The notes: generated by a model not told the origin, from the sequence alone. A stretch of DNA of 64,000 nucleotides from Microbacterium sp. SORGH_AS_0862 (GCF_030818795.1 NZ_JAUTAY010000001.1:868001-932000); one strand, 5' to 3'. Shown: positions 41,286 through 51,298, counted from the stretch's first letter. A program made the numbers and translations.

Positions 41286-42917
41286 GTGTCGACCGATTTC
41301 GAGGTCGACGCGACGACGGAGTCGCGGATAGCGAAGAACGCGTCACCGTCTCTTCCCGACCATTTCCTGCTCCCCAAGACTCCGGCAACGGCTCAGCAGC
41401 CCGTCATCTCGGATGCGGCCCGCCAAGCTCTCACGACCGGCCCGATCCCGACACCCGATCGGGTGCCGAAGAACTGGCGCCGCGGCTATCAGCGCCGCCT
41501 GTGGGTCAGCGACCTACTTGCGGTCGTCTGGGTGGTCTTCGGCACCCAGATCGCCTGGTTCGGCCTCGGCAACGCCCAGCTCGTCATCGCCCACGACTCT
41601 CGCTGGACCGACCTCTCTTACTGGGTGTTCTCCGCCATCCTCGTGATCACCTGGATGGGCGCCCTGTCGTGGAGCGACTCCCGCAGCCCCCGCGTGTTCG
41701 GCACCGGCTCTTCCGAGTATGTGCGCGTCGCGGATTCGAGCCTGCGCCTGTTCGGCGCAGTCGCGATCGTGGCCTTCCTCTTACAGATCGACCTGGCCCG
41801 AGGATTCCTGCTCATCAGCCTGCCGCTCGGCATCCTCGTCCTCCTCGTCGTGCGCTGGCTCTGGCGGCAGTGGCTGATCGCGCAGCGGTCTGTGGGCGAG
41901 TACGCGGCCCGGGTGCTGCTGGTCGGCTCGGTCGAGTCGGTGGCAAACATCGCTCGTGAGCTCGCCCGCACGCCGAGCGCCGGCTACAAGGTGGTCGGCG
42001 CGTGCACTCCCACGGGCAAGGTCGGCGCGCTCGTGCCGGGAACCGACATCCCGATGATGGGAAGCGTGAACGCGGTGGACCGCGCCATGGAGCGCGCCGG
42101 CGCCGACACCGTCGCGGTCACCAGCACCGACGAGCTGCCGCCCACGAAAGTGAAAGAGATCTCCTGGGGGCTGCAAGCCGGCCGCCAGCACCTGGTGCTC
42201 GCGCCGAGCATCGTCGATATCGCAGGCCCGCGCCTGCACACCCGCCCCGTCGCCGGACTCCCCCTGATCCACGTCGAGACGCCGCGCTTCAGCAAGGGCC
42301 AGCTCTTCCTGAAGCGCACCGTCGATATCCTCGCGAGCACGATCGGCGTGGTCCTGCTCAGTCCTGTTCTCGCCTTCCTCGCCATGAGCATCCGTCTGTC
42401 GTCGGAGGGCCCCGTGCTCTTCCGGCAGACGCGCATCGGACGCGGCGGTCGCGAGTTCACGATGCTCAAGTTCCGCTCGATGGTCACCAACGCCGAGGAG
42501 CTGCTCGAGAATCTGCAGCGCCAGCGGCGCGAAGAGGGCATCGATTCGGGCAACGAAGTGCTGTTCAAGATGAAGAACGACCCGCGCGTCACGCCCATCG
42601 GGCGCGTCATGCGCAAGTTCAGCCTCGATGAGCTGCCGCAGCTATTCAACGTGATCGGCGGCTCGATGTCGCTGGTCGGGCCGCGCCCGCCGCTGCCGAA
42701 CGAGGTCGAGCAGTACGCCACGCACGTGCACCGCCGCTTCCTCGTGAAGCCCGGCATCACCGGCCTCTGGCAGGTGAGCGGCCGCTCCAGCCTCTCGTGG
42801 GAAGAGACCGTACGTCTCGACCTCTCCTACGTCGAGAACTGGTCAATGCTCGGCGACTTTGTCATCCTCACCAAGACCGCCAAAGCCGCGCTCGCCCCCG
42901 GCGAGACGGCCCACTGA
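41286..42917 (+). CDS. Exopolysaccharide priming polyprenyl-phosphate sugar transferase (WbaP/WcaJ type)
   Basis: 543 aa. Four to five N-terminal membrane helices, a CoA-binding-like middle domain (VLLVGSVESVANIARELART) and the C-terminal bacterial sugar transferase domain: LFLKRTVDILASTIGVVLLS, PVLFRQTRIGRGGREFTMLK, KFSLDELPQLFNVIGG, MSLVGPRPPLPNEV. It transfers the first sugar-1-phosphate to undecaprenyl phosphate. The start is put at GTG 41286 after AAGGGGGAGG because upstream in-frame ATGs (41193, 41271) sit in non-coding-like sequence. First gene of the glycan cluster. Confidence 0.93.
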   Translation: MSTDFEVDATTESRIAKNASPSLPDHFLLPKTPATAQQPVISDAARQALTTGPIPTPDRVPKNWRRGYQRRLWVSDLLAVVWVVFGTQIAWFGLGNAQLVIAHDSRWTDLSYWVFSAILVITWMGALSWSDSRSPRVFGTGSSEYVRVADSSLRLFGAVAIVAFLLQIDLARGFLLISLPLGILVLLVVRWLWRQWLIAQRSVGEYAARVLLVGSVESVANIARELARTPSAGYKVVGACTPTGKVGALVPGTDIPMMGSVNAVDRAMERAGADTVAVTSTDELPPTKVKEISWGLQAGRQHLVLAPSIVDIAGPRLHTRPVAGLPLIHVETPRFSKGQLFLKRTVDILASTIGVVLLSPVLAFLAMSIRLSSEGPVLFRQTRIGRGGREFTMLKFRSMVTNAEELLENLQRQRREEGIDSGNEVLFKMKNDPRVTPIGRVMRKFSLDELPQLFNVIGGSMSLVGPRPPLPNEVEQYATHVHRRFLVKPGITGLWQVSGRSSLSWEETVRLDLSYVENWSMLGDFVILTKTAKAALAPGETAH

Positions 42918-42950
42918 ACGCCCCTGCAGCACCTTGAGGATTGGTAGATC

Positions 42951-43970
42951 TTGACTCGGTATCTCATCACAGGCGACGCTGGCTTCATCGGCTTTCACCT
43001 TTCCAGATTGCTTGTCAACCAGGGTCATGAGGTCCTCGGCCTCGACGGAATGACCGATTACTACGATCCGCAGTTGAAGCGCGACAGACTGGCCGTTCTG
43101 GAGGCACTCGGCGGCTTTACCCACACCACCGTCATGCTTGAGAACCTTGCGGATGCTCGACCCGACGTTGAGGAGTTTGCCCCGGAGGTGGTTATCCATC
43201 TAGCCGCGCAGGCAGGTGTCAGATACAGCCTGGAGAATCCGGACGCCTACATCTCCTCGAATGTGGAGGGCACGCTGCGGCTACTCGAGTTGGCGCGCGA
43301 CCTAAAACCCAAGCACCTGATGATCGCGTCCACATCTTCGGTCTACGGGGGCAACACGTCGATGCCGTTCTCTGAGTTGGACTCCACTCGATCACCAATG
43401 TCCCTCTATGCGGCGACGAAGCTCGCGACTGAAGCACTCTCGCACTCCTTCTCGCACCTATGGTCCATTCCGACGACGGTGTTTCGCTTCTTCACTGTGT
43501 ACGGCCCGTGGGGCCGACCGGACATGGCGCTCTTCAAGTTTGTGAGCGCCATCGAGGCCGGGCGTCCCATCGATGTTTACGGCCATGGAAAGATGGCTCG
43601 GGACTTCACGTACGTCGACGATCTTGTAGCCGCTATCGTCGCGCTCAGCACCACCATCCCCTATGCGGGTTCGACCGTCTCTCCCGTAGACACCTTGAGT
43701 CCCGTAGCTCCCCACCGAGTGGTCAATCTCGGCGGCGGCCAGCCTGTCGCGCTGATGGACTTCATCGAAGCAGTGGAGAGAGCCCTCGGGACGACAGCTG
43801 AGAAGGTCCTGCTCCCGATGCAACCGGGCGACGTCGTAGCCACCTCATCGGACCCGACCTTGCTGCGCCAGTTGATCGGCACCGTTCCATCGACATCTGT
43901 GGGCGAAGGCGTGCGCGCGTTCGTTGAGTGGCACGCCAACTACTTCGCACAGAGGCGCGGCAACGACTGA
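42951..43970 (+). CDS. NAD-dependent sugar-nucleotide epimerase (UDP-glucuronate 4-epimerase-like)
   Basis: 339 aa from TTG 42951. Rossmann motif TGDAGFIG at residue 8, active-site SLYAATKLA (Tyr-x-x-x-Lys), ASTSSVYGGN and TVFRFFTVYGPWGRPDMALF as in UDP-glucuronate/UDP-glucose 4-epimerases. With UDP-glucose dehydrogenase at 55541 it could supply UDP-galacturonate for the glycan. Base composition starts to fall here compared with the flanking genome. Confidence 0.9.
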   Translation: MTRYLITGDAGFIGFHLSRLLVNQGHEVLGLDGMTDYYDPQLKRDRLAVLEALGGFTHTTVMLENLADARPDVEEFAPEVVIHLAAQAGVRYSLENPDAYISSNVEGTLRLLELARDLKPKHLMIASTSSVYGGNTSMPFSELDSTRSPMSLYAATKLATEALSHSFSHLWSIPTTVFRFFTVYGPWGRPDMALFKFVSAIEAGRPIDVYGHGKMARDFTYVDDLVAAIVALSTTIPYAGSTVSPVDTLSPVAPHRVVNLGGGQPVALMDFIEAVERALGTTAEKVLLPMQPGDVVATSSDPTLLRQLIGTVPSTSVGEGVRAFVEWHANYFAQRRGND

Positions 43971-44612
43971 CGGAGGCGTCGCAGAACGCAACTCCGTGAG
44001 TCGAGAGGCCTAGTGGGAGAAGGAGCGCAACGCGCTAGTCCTGGCAATCTGTGTCAGGCACCAACACAGAACCACGGGCAGGCTGAGGGTGAGATTGCGG
44101 CATCACCTGCATTCAACGACCGCGCGGGTCGAGTCGCGCCCGAAGCGTTAAACCGGTTCAGGCTTGCGGACATCACGGATAACGCACTGGAGAGGTCGAA
44201 CTCCTGCTGTTGAGCCGATCAGAGTCCGTCCGCTTCGATCGACTTGCAAGCCAATCAACCTATCGACCGAGGGCTGCAAGCATCATGTGTGCTGACAGAG
44301 GTAGACCAGCTCCGAGGCTGAGCCGTGGCCTGCGAACTCAGGCAAGCACGACGAGCTCGAGTCGATGAACTACATCGACACGGCCGCGGGCAGCGGGACT
44401 GTAGACCTGCTCTGGTCACTGCTGCCGACGAACTTCCTTGCTTAACCGTGAGCCACCGAAAGAAGCGCGGCTGATGGTTGCGCTCTTGGGACAAACCGAA
44501 ACAGCGCAGCCGACGGGCCGGCGATCCCTCCAGCGACTGGCACCCGTCAACTGCAAGGCGAAGCTAGTGGAGTCGTTCGCCCCCTGCTCTTAAGCAGTCA
44601 CCGATCTGCTCC
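43971..44612. other. 642-bp gene-free region, possible remnant sequence
   Basis: No convincing start-to-stop gene with coding-like codon usage on either strand. A short open stretch on the plus strand at about 44360-44445 reads like coding sequence (MNYIDTAAGSGTVDLLWSLL) and ends in TAA at 44443, but its N-terminal side is broken by stops. I read this as a gene remnant at the edge of a transferred block; no identity is assigned. Confidence 0.4.
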
Positions 44613-45983
44613 TCACGCCCGGTCCGCGACCGGCCGCACGCGACCACCTCGCGGCACCGCGGAACCCTGACGCTTGCGTACGACAACCGCGAGCATCCTG
44701 CGGACGATCTCAATCACGATCGCGTAGAACAGCAGCCGGACAGCGGATCTCAGATTGTACTGGACCATCTGCAATGAGAAAAGCGCGGTCAACGCGATCA
44801 GCAGCCCACCGTAGATGAGACTTCCCCCTACAAGCTGCCGCCGTACCGACAACTCGATCCAGGCAAGAGCCGCCCCCAGGCCGGCAAAGAACGGGGCGAC
44901 CGCCGTCCAGCCAATTGCGCCAAGCTCGCCGATTCCAGCCATCGGCGTAAAGAAATTCAAGCGCAATCGCTGATACGAGTCGTAGAAACCCGCGGCATCC
45001 CCGGGGAGCGGATTGAGCGCCACCAGAAGATCAGACAGGTAGACAGGATGGCCACCGTAGGCAGACTCGCCGATGATTGGAAACGAAACTAGAACGTTGT
45101 TTACCGCGCCGAACCAGTCAATATCCTCCCAGTCAAGATGCGAGAGCGTTGCGACGTAGGGGATAATCCCGTGCATGGAGTTGGACCTGAACTCAAGCGG
45201 CAACGGCAACAGGAGGAGAGAAAGAACTCCACCCAGCAAGAGCCCCCGACGCGTACCGGCTGTATTGCGTGCGAGAAAAAACCCCAACGCGAACAACACA
45301 GGCAAGAGCGCGAAGCGCCGGGAACCGAACGACAGCATGAGCATTACGTAGCAAGCAAGTAACGGGTACGAACCCAGCTTGAGCCCGAGAGAGCCCGTCG
45401 CAGCGACGTATCCCAACACAACCACCGCTACAACCGCCAACTGCGCGCCGAGACTCGCCACGATCCCTCCGCGCGCTCCAACCAGGTAGTAGGAACGTTC
45501 AAAGAAGTCGGCAAGAGGCACATCAGAAAGGAACATCGCCAACGGTACCGCTGAAGCCAAAAGCACCCAGATGTTCGCGGGCCGCGCCTGCCAGGTGATC
45601 GCCGTTGGCCTGGCCCTACCACCTCGGAACAAGCTAAGGCACACGCCGGCACTGAGAACCATAATTGAAGCACTCACGCTGATGAGAATCAGAGTGCGCC
45701 AAGCCACATCTTCCGGCAAGTCAATTATGATGCTGACGCCCGCGGTCTCCTTGGCCAGTTCGTGCCGGAGAGAGTAACCCAGCGCGGCAATTGAAGCGAA
45801 CACGAAGAGAACAATCGACACCGGCGACGCGTATGCAGGATTAAGTCGCCTCCGCACGAGAAACCAGGATACGAATGGGAGCGCCATCAGCAGTGAAGCT
45901 GGCGCAAGTTCGGCGCCGCCAAGAACGAAAGCGACAAAAAGAGACAGGCCAATGACTCCGAGGAGCCAAGCTATTAAACGCAT
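44613..45983 (-). CDS. Oligosaccharide repeat-unit polymerase (Wzy-like)
   Basis: 456 aa with about 11-12 membrane helices and a large extracytoplasmic loop (residues about 260-345). Little sequence motif content, as usual for Wzy, but RSNSMHGIIPYVATLSHLD and the helical layout plus the adjacent Wzx flippase support the assignment. Codon usage is visibly less GC-rich than in housekeeping-like neighbours, a common sign of transfer for Wzy genes. It should join lipid-linked repeat units on the outer face of the membrane. Confidence 0.85.
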   Translation of the reverse strand: MRLIAWLLGVIGLSLFVAFVLGGAELAPASLLMALPFVSWFLVRRRLNPAYASPVSIVLFVFASIAALGYSLRHELAKETAGVSIIIDLPEDVAWRTLILISVSASIMVLSAGVCLSLFRGGRARPTAITWQARPANIWVLLASAVPLAMFLSDVPLADFFERSYYLVGARGGIVASLGAQLAVVAVVVLGYVAATGSLGLKLGSYPLLACYVMLMLSFGSRRFALLPVLFALGFFLARNTAGTRRGLLLGGVLSLLLLPLPLEFRSNSMHGIIPYVATLSHLDWEDIDWFGAVNNVLVSFPIIGESAYGGHPVYLSDLLVALNPLPGDAAGFYDSYQRLRLNFFTPMAGIGELGAIGWTAVAPFFAGLGAALAWIELSVRRQLVGGSLIYGGLLIALTALFSLQMVQYNLRSAVRLLFYAIVIEIVRRMLAVVVRKRQGSAVPRGGRVRPVADRA

Positions 45984-46465
45984 GCGCCGCGTGCCTCACT
46001 ATCTACGAAAGATCCGGCTACGTTCACGCGGCAGCGCCGCTTGGCGATCAGAGTCGCCCTGGTCGCCCATCGCGAAGGCTCGACTCCCGACGCGATGTTG
46101 GCACCAGCTAGAAACAAGCAGAACACGCCCTCTGGCTTCCATGCCCGCGGCTTCGTGACGAAAGCCGCGAACTTACAACTAGCTGCCCTCACGAACAGCA
46201 CAACATAACTGTAACTTCGGGTAGACACCTCCGACAAAGATCTGCTGTACGAGTCCTTACCTGACGCTCGATCAGCACCCCGCTCTGCGCTGTTCGGGTC
46301 GGCGGGGGCGCACACACCCATCGAGCCACTGCCACCGAGTCCGATTCTTTCATGAAGTTCCAGGGCGAAGTCCCTGCGGCAGAACATCTCATCATGCGCA
46401 GCGCGGCTCAGGACACGCATACGCGTGGATCTGTCGGCATTCATTCGCACACTCCGAAAACAAAC
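45984..46465. other. 482-bp region between Wzy and acetyltransferase genes without a convincing gene
   Basis: Lower GC than the surroundings. Open frames of up to 158 codons exist on the minus strand but have erratic codon usage and no recognisable motif. It probably contains the promoter for the Wzy gene and perhaps a decayed gene. Confidence 0.4.
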
Positions 46466-46981
46466 TCAGCGACGCCGACGACTGACTTCGAAGTCCGTGA
46501 TGCGTTTGGCGACATATGCTTCCGTATCACCAATCACCTTCGCTGGGTTCCCGGCAGCAACAGCGCGCGCGGGAATGTCGCGCGTAACTACCGAGCCCGA
46601 GCCGACGATCGCGCCGTCGCCGATTGTCACACCGGGGAGAATCATCACGTCCATTCCGACGAAAACTCGACTACCGATCCAAACGGCTGAGCGCTTAACA
46701 TACTCGCTATCCGGCGCAGCTGCCAGGCCCAGATCTTCGACAGCGCGATCGAGGCTGAAGTCGTGCGTTAGCACCTTCACATAGTGGCTGAGAACTGTTC
46801 GATCGCCGATGTGAATTGCGCCTCGAAATGAAATGTCGAAGTAGGCGCGAGGACTAACCCACAATGGGAGCCCTTCAATATCAACACCAGACCGCGATAG
46901 CAAGTAGGAACTCAACTTTCGATAGCGTTCTTGACTAAACCGGTCAATTAACGACGCTGCGGGCAAGAGCCTATGGAACAC
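46466..46981 (-). CDS. Hexapeptide-repeat acyltransferase (WbbJ/maltose O-acetyltransferase type)
   Basis: 171 aa. Left-handed beta-helix repeats (IHIGDRTVLSHYVKVLTHDF, VWIGSRVFVGMDVMILPGVT, IGDGAIVGSGSVVTRDIPA) end with AAGNPAKVIG, the signature of the family. It probably O-acetylates a sugar of the glycan repeat unit. It is 12 bases downstream of the flippase gene. Confidence 0.93.
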   Translation of the reverse strand: MFHRLLPAASLIDRFSQERYRKLSSYLLSRSGVDIEGLPLWVSPRAYFDISFRGAIHIGDRTVLSHYVKVLTHDFSLDRAVEDLGLAAAPDSEYVKRSAVWIGSRVFVGMDVMILPGVTIGDGAIVGSGSVVTRDIPARAVAAGNPAKVIGDTEAYVAKRITDFEVSRRRR

Positions 46982-46993
46982 GTTTCCTCCTTC

Positions 46994-48265
46994 TCACACA
47001 CCCAGCGCAACGCAACACGCACTGGACACGACAATCAAGGCACCCATTATCGCCGCTTCTCTCCACGGTGCCGCTTTCTGCATGAGCAGCAGCTGCGTCA
47101 GGGCGACAACAATCTCGCGCCCCAGCACTGCCCACGCCGCGAGTTGAAGCGAACTGAATGCCGCGAGTGCGATAAGCGGAGCAACCATCAGTCCGGCGAT
47201 AGGCGCCCAAAGCGCTCGACGACTCCGGTCAAGATGAATGTGCACTGGGGCAGCGCACCAAGACAACGCGGACGGGATCGACGCAATCACGATAACCGGG
47301 ACAATCTGGAGGGCCTCTGCCCAGCTGGGCCCGAGGATCGGTGCGAGAACGATAAAGCTCACCCCAAGGACGGGTGCAGCTGCCGCCGCGTTGAGCAGCA
47401 TTCCAGATCGCACATGCCGACCTACGACACTTCGGATCTTACTTTGGTCACGACCGACGTTCGTTAGATCGACCCTGAGCACACTGGCTTGAGCGGCTGC
47501 GATTGAATCCCCCGCGCTTCGTCCTATCGATCCGGCGACCGAGTACAAACCGAGCGCGACAGTTCCCGCGAAGCCTCCTATCAAGACTCGGTCTGCTTGG
47601 CCCTGAATCCAGGCGAGAAGGCTGTAGGCCTGCATGCTCTTAAAGGCAGACCGCGCTTCTTGCCCCCGGACCGTTGTGACGACGTCCCTCCGGGTCTGCA
47701 CAGACCGTCGCACAAGCAACCAGAACGCGGTCTCCGCCACGAGCAGAGTGACGCTCGCACCAAGAACCGATCTGCTCAACACCGCAACTGGGACACCGCC
47801 CACAAGAGCAACGACTGCCGCGACCGCGCGAGCACCAGAGACGTATCGCCAATGCCCAGCCAGTTGGAGCCGTGCCATGTCGGCCGTTGATAGACAGGTA
47901 AAACATGGGACAGCAGCCAGTGGCAGCAGAGCTGTGGATGTCCATACCCAATCGTCGAAGCTGAGGGTCAAGCTGAGCACTCCAACCACGCAGAGCATGA
48001 AGAGTGCGCCACCCACGCTGCTCCAGAGCACGTAGCGTCGAATGAACCGACGCCCGTTCCGCGACGAGACCAGATTCACTGCAATCTGCCGCACAGGCTG
48101 GTCCGTCAACGACTGCAGAAAGGTCAGCCCGAGCATCGCCCAGGCATAGATCCCCACCTGCTGCGGGGAAGTGACCGCAGCGACGATCAGACTCGTTAGC
48201 GCAAGTAAGCCACGAGGGACCACCCGCTCAATCGCCGCCCAAGCGCTACGCAAGTCCCCTGCCAC
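46994..48265 (-). CDS. Polysaccharide flippase (Wzx-like, MATE/MVF superfamily)
   Basis: 423 aa, about 12 membrane helices. The N-terminal RGLLALTSLIVAAVTSPQQVGIYAWAMLGL pattern, the central LLAWIQGQADRVLIGGFAGT (typical of Wzx) and the late helices match O-antigen and teichuronic-acid flippases. GTG 48265 overlaps the serine-acetyltransferase-like gene by 20 bases. It should move the lipid-linked repeat unit across the membrane. Confidence 0.9.
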   Translation of the reverse strand: MAGDLRSAWAAIERVVPRGLLALTSLIVAAVTSPQQVGIYAWAMLGLTFLQSLTDQPVRQIAVNLVSSRNGRRFIRRYVLWSSVGGALFMLCVVGVLSLTLSFDDWVWTSTALLPLAAVPCFTCLSTADMARLQLAGHWRYVSGARAVAAVVALVGGVPVAVLSRSVLGASVTLLVAETAFWLLVRRSVQTRRDVVTTVRGQEARSAFKSMQAYSLLAWIQGQADRVLIGGFAGTVALGLYSVAGSIGRSAGDSIAAAQASVLRVDLTNVGRDQSKIRSVVGRHVRSGMLLNAAAAAPVLGVSFIVLAPILGPSWAEALQIVPVIVIASIPSALSWCAAPVHIHLDRSRRALWAPIAGLMVAPLIALAAFSSLQLAAWAVLGREIVVALTQLLLMQKAAPWREAAIMGALIVVSSACCVALGV

Positions 48266-48764
48266 CCTGTACTCGCCCTACAGTCGCCCCGGGCGGCACA
48301 TCAGCGTCCACAAAGGCTCCGGCCGCAACCCGCGATCGATCCCCCAGAGAGATGCCGCCGACCACGACTGAGTTGGGCAGAACGGTGACGCCTTCTCCGA
48401 GCGTGGGGTAGCCTCCTCGGCCCATGCCAATAGTGACACCCTGGTAGATTCGGGCGCCGTTCCCGACCTTCACCCCGGCTCCGACGACAATACCGATCGG
48501 GTGCGGGAGGTAAATTGCGCCCGCGATCTCTGCGGTTGCGGCTATGTCACACGAAAAGTGCCGAACTAGAGCTGACCGAATGAAAACGTAGGACGCCCGC
48601 GATTTCGCCGCAGTCGCGAGCCTCATCAAGAAGGCTGCCCCGAGTCCCGCATCTGCGAGGATCGCGATCAAACGCGATCTTCTTCGATAGGCAGAACCAC
48701 CAATCTCAGCCAAGAGTTCTTGGTCAGCTCTGACTCCCCGCCAGGCGACGCCGAGCGCACTCAC
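48246..48764 (-). CDS. Serine-acetyltransferase-like hexapeptide acyltransferase
   Basis: 172 aa. CysE-like left-handed helix motifs: IYLPHPIGIVVGAGVKVGNG, ARIYQGVTIGMGRGGYPTLG, EGVTVLPNSVVVGGISLGD. Within a glycan cluster such proteins usually acetylate sugars rather than serine. GTG 48764 overlaps the glycosyltransferase stop (GTGA). Confidence 0.9.
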   Translation of the reverse strand: MSALGVAWRGVRADQELLAEIGGSAYRRRSRLIAILADAGLGAAFLMRLATAAKSRASYVFIRSALVRHFSCDIAATAEIAGAIYLPHPIGIVVGAGVKVGNGARIYQGVTIGMGRGGYPTLGEGVTVLPNSVVVGGISLGDRSRVAAGAFVDADVPPGATVGRVQGGRGLA

Positions 48765-49600
48765 GGGAGCGGCACCGGCAGGTCGGGGCGATCAGCTAGT
48801 CTGCGATAACGCCATCGGTTCCCGACAGTCATGTGGGAGCACTCCGATCTTAGTAGACGGGATAGGTTACTCCGCGGAGTTTCCGCCGTGACGTCCAGAT
48901 GGCCTCGAGATCGGGCGTGCGCAACATATGTCTCTCGTAGCTCAGGACTGTGCCTCACCCGATCGAGGTAGTCCTGGCCCCGCGTAACTTGGGACGGGCT
49001 CTCCCTGTATCCAATTAGCGGCACGGAGATTCGGCGCAGCCGGAAGCCCGCTGTAGCAAGCCTCAACCACAGCTCGTAATCCTGAGCAACCCGCAGCGGT
49101 CGATATCCTCCGACAGCGAGCAGGCAGTCTCTTCGCGCCGCCATAGTTGGGTGAAAGTAGGGGTTGTGAAAGAGCAGAGCGCTTGGCGACTCGTCGGAAT
49201 TAAGCGGCACGACTGACGAAGGTCTGACCCGACCCGGACCTCCACCAAATCGAATGGCAGAACCAAAAACCACGTCATGCCTCTTGAGAGCATCAAGCTG
49301 CATCCGAAATCTCCACGGGAAAGCGACATCGTCCGCATCCATGCTGGCAACGAACTCGCTGTCCGTCTCAAGGAGCATGCGGATACGCGCGGCCCCCCCA
49401 CCGCCGTTCTCATCCGATGTAATTAGGCGAACCCGAGAGTCACCAAACCTCGCAACGATCTTGATGGTGTCATCGGTGCTGCAATCGTCGAGGACGAGAA
49501 GTTCGCTATCACGGGGCATCGCCCGCAAAGTGCTGCGGATTGCTGTTGTTATATGCCCTGCCGCATTATATGCCGGCATCATAACTGTAAGTCGAGGCAC
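48761..49600 (-). CDS. Glycosyltransferase family 2
   Basis: 279 aa. GT-A start LTVMMPAYNAAGHITTAIRS, LLVLDDCSTDDTIKIVARFG, the DXD-type site SMDADDVAFPWR, and the acceptor-side AQDYELWLRLATAGF. It transfers one sugar of the repeat unit from an activated nucleotide donor on the cytoplasmic face. GTG start at 49600. Confidence 0.93.
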   Translation of the reverse strand: MPRLTVMMPAYNAAGHITTAIRSTLRAMPRDSELLVLDDCSTDDTIKIVARFGDSRVRLITSDENGGGGAARIRMLLETDSEFVASMDADDVAFPWRFRMQLDALKRHDVVFGSAIRFGGGPGRVRPSSVVPLNSDESPSALLFHNPYFHPTMAARRDCLLAVGGYRPLRVAQDYELWLRLATAGFRLRRISVPLIGYRESPSQVTRGQDYLDRVRHSPELRETYVAHARSRGHLDVTAETPRSNLSRLLRSECSHMTVGNRWRYRRLADRPDLPVPLP

Positions 49601-49604
49601 GTTC

Positions 49605-50753
49605 TCAGCTCCTGTTAGGTTCGGCCGTCACCGCACGGGAGTAGTGTTCCACTAGTTCGTCAACCACTGCCTCGATACCTAATTCTGCTTCAAAGTAGGC
49701 TTGCGCTCCAGCTCGAAGCTCATCTCGGTGATTCGAATCCTGAATGATGAGATCGACCGCGTCAGCTAGTTCTTGTGGCGACCCGTCGGTGAGAGCTGCG
49801 GCACGGTACTCCGCGCACTTCTCCGCGATACCCAAAGACGTGGTTGCAACGACGGGCGTCCGTGCACGGAACGCCTCCAAGATCGACATCGGAAAGACTT
49901 CCCCCACGGACGGAAGCACGTACACCTCAGCGCTCTTCATGAGTTCGTCCGTACCATTCGGGTCGACGGGCCCTATCCACCTGATTCGCGCGGGCGACCG
50001 CGATATCGCCAACGCTACCGTCTCGCCCTCACCTTCATCTGGGCCCGCGATTATGTACTCGTAGTCCCTGCCTCTGGCGTGGAGAAGCGTAGCCATCTGG
50101 ACGAACGCAACAGGCCGCTTCCGAGAATGCAATCGCGCGAGGAACAGGACGCGGCCCGCCATACTCTTCGTGTCGCTGGGCGACCCCGAAACAGCATCGA
50201 CGGCCTCTCCTCTCGAGAGGCCGTTCTTGATCTGATGCACCTGTGCGGCCGCGCAGACCGACTTCAGATCTGTCGCTTCTTCCGATGTGAGCGCCAGCAC
50301 CATCGCCGCATGACGTAGTGCTGGCCTCGTCGCGACAAGGTCCACGGGGCCCGCCAGTAGCCGGTCCGAAGCATCGACCATCCCGTGGGGTTGAAGCACA
50401 TACGGTACGGATGCTCTCTTGGCCGCCAGCGCGGCAGGTAGCGTAATCAGGTCTCGGGCAAGGTGAATATGCACCAGGTCCGAACGGCCTATCTCCGCTT
50501 GCAGAAAGCGATTCAAGGCAGCCGACCGCATGCCGGCGAAACCAAACCGTTGGGAGATCAAAGCACCAGGAAATGTGCGAAGCCGGTACCCGTCGACCAT
50601 GATGTCTGTGGTTTCGGCGGGCGGCGCTGCCGAAACGACAGTCACCTGATGCCCTCTGCGTGCGAGCTCGGCAGCCTGGGAGCGAGCCACGCGAACGGGC
50701 CCACCGAATGCTCCATCCGAGGATATGTATGTGACGACGTGCAGAATTCTCAT
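49605..50753 (-). CDS. Glycosyltransferase family 4
   Basis: 382 aa from ATG 50753, which overlaps the upstream acetyltransferase stop (ATGA). GT-B fold: MRILHVVTYISSDGAFGGPV, LVHIHLARDLITLPAALAAK, the donor-site VYVLPSVGEVFPMSILEAFR with the E-x7-E-like motif, and PVVATTSLGIAEKCAEYRAA. Ends 4 bases before the GT2 gene. Confidence 0.94.
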   Translation of the reverse strand: MRILHVVTYISSDGAFGGPVRVARSQAAELARRGHQVTVVSAAPPAETTDIMVDGYRLRTFPGALISQRFGFAGMRSAALNRFLQAEIGRSDLVHIHLARDLITLPAALAAKRASVPYVLQPHGMVDASDRLLAGPVDLVATRPALRHAAMVLALTSEEATDLKSVCAAAQVHQIKNGLSRGEAVDAVSGSPSDTKSMAGRVLFLARLHSRKRPVAFVQMATLLHARGRDYEYIIAGPDEGEGETVALAISRSPARIRWIGPVDPNGTDELMKSAEVYVLPSVGEVFPMSILEAFRARTPVVATTSLGIAEKCAEYRAAALTDGSPQELADAVDLIIQDSNHRDELRAGAQAYFEAELGIEAVVDELVEHYSRAVTAEPNRS

Positions 50754-51298
50754 GAGAACCGATCCCCAAGGTATCCATCGGGTCCCCATACTGCGTTTGG
50801 CGGAACAGCTCCACGAACGACAGTCATGGGTCTCACGACAGCTGATCGACCAACCTCGGCCCCACCAACGACCATGCAGCGACTGGTGACCCAAGCACCG
50901 TCACTAATGGCAATAGGGCGAGTAACTAGCGCCATGTCCCGCCGCATCGCGTGGCTGCCTGTCGTCAGGAACGTCTCTTGGGAGATCACGACATCACGCC
51001 CGATGTAGATGTGATCCTGGTTATGAAACCACACACCCTCACCGATCCAGCTGCGGTCTCCGATGTGAAGCTTCCATGGGAACTTCACGCGGGTGCGCGG
51101 GCGGAACACGACTCCCTGCCCGATTTCAGCTCCGAACATGCGGAGCACTCGGATTCGAAGGCCGGAACTGATCTGCCAGGCGTTCGTGACGAACAGAAGC
51201 TCGCAGATTGCCCAGAGGTAGACCTTCCACGCAGGCCGATCCCACGCCGCCCGCTCGCCGGGGGCCTTCGACAGGTCGATCACCGGGATGTCAGACAC
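50750..51298 (-). CDS. Colanic-acid-type acetyltransferase (WcaF-like)
   Basis: 182 aa. It carries the WcaF N-terminus (DRPAWKVYLWAICELLFV), then WKLHIGDRSWIGEGVWFHNQ, DHIYIGRDVVISQETFLTTG and VVGGAEVGRSAVVRPMTVV hexapeptide repeats. First gene of the minus-strand block; GTG 51298 preceded by AAAGGTGG. It diverges from the next glycosyltransferase across 52 bases that must hold both promoters. Confidence 0.93.
   Translation of the reverse strand: MSDIPVIDLSKAPGERAAWDRPAWKVYLWAICELLFVTNAWQISSGLRIRVLRMFGAEIGQGVVFRPRTRVKFPWKLHIGDRSWIGEGVWFHNQDHIYIGRDVVISQETFLTTGSHAMRRDMALVTRPIAISDGAWVTSRCMVVGGAEVGRSAVVRPMTVVRGAVPPNAVWGPDGYLGDRFS

Noticed and set aside
44013..44494. Small open frames (66 and 79 codons) in the 44 kb gap
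   Set aside because: No ribosome site, atypical codons, no family; the region is better described as a remnant.
45984..46450. 158-codon open frame between Wzy and acetyltransferase genes
   Set aside because: Codon usage erratic, many Ser/Arg/Cys, no motif; it overlaps the likely Wzy promoter region.
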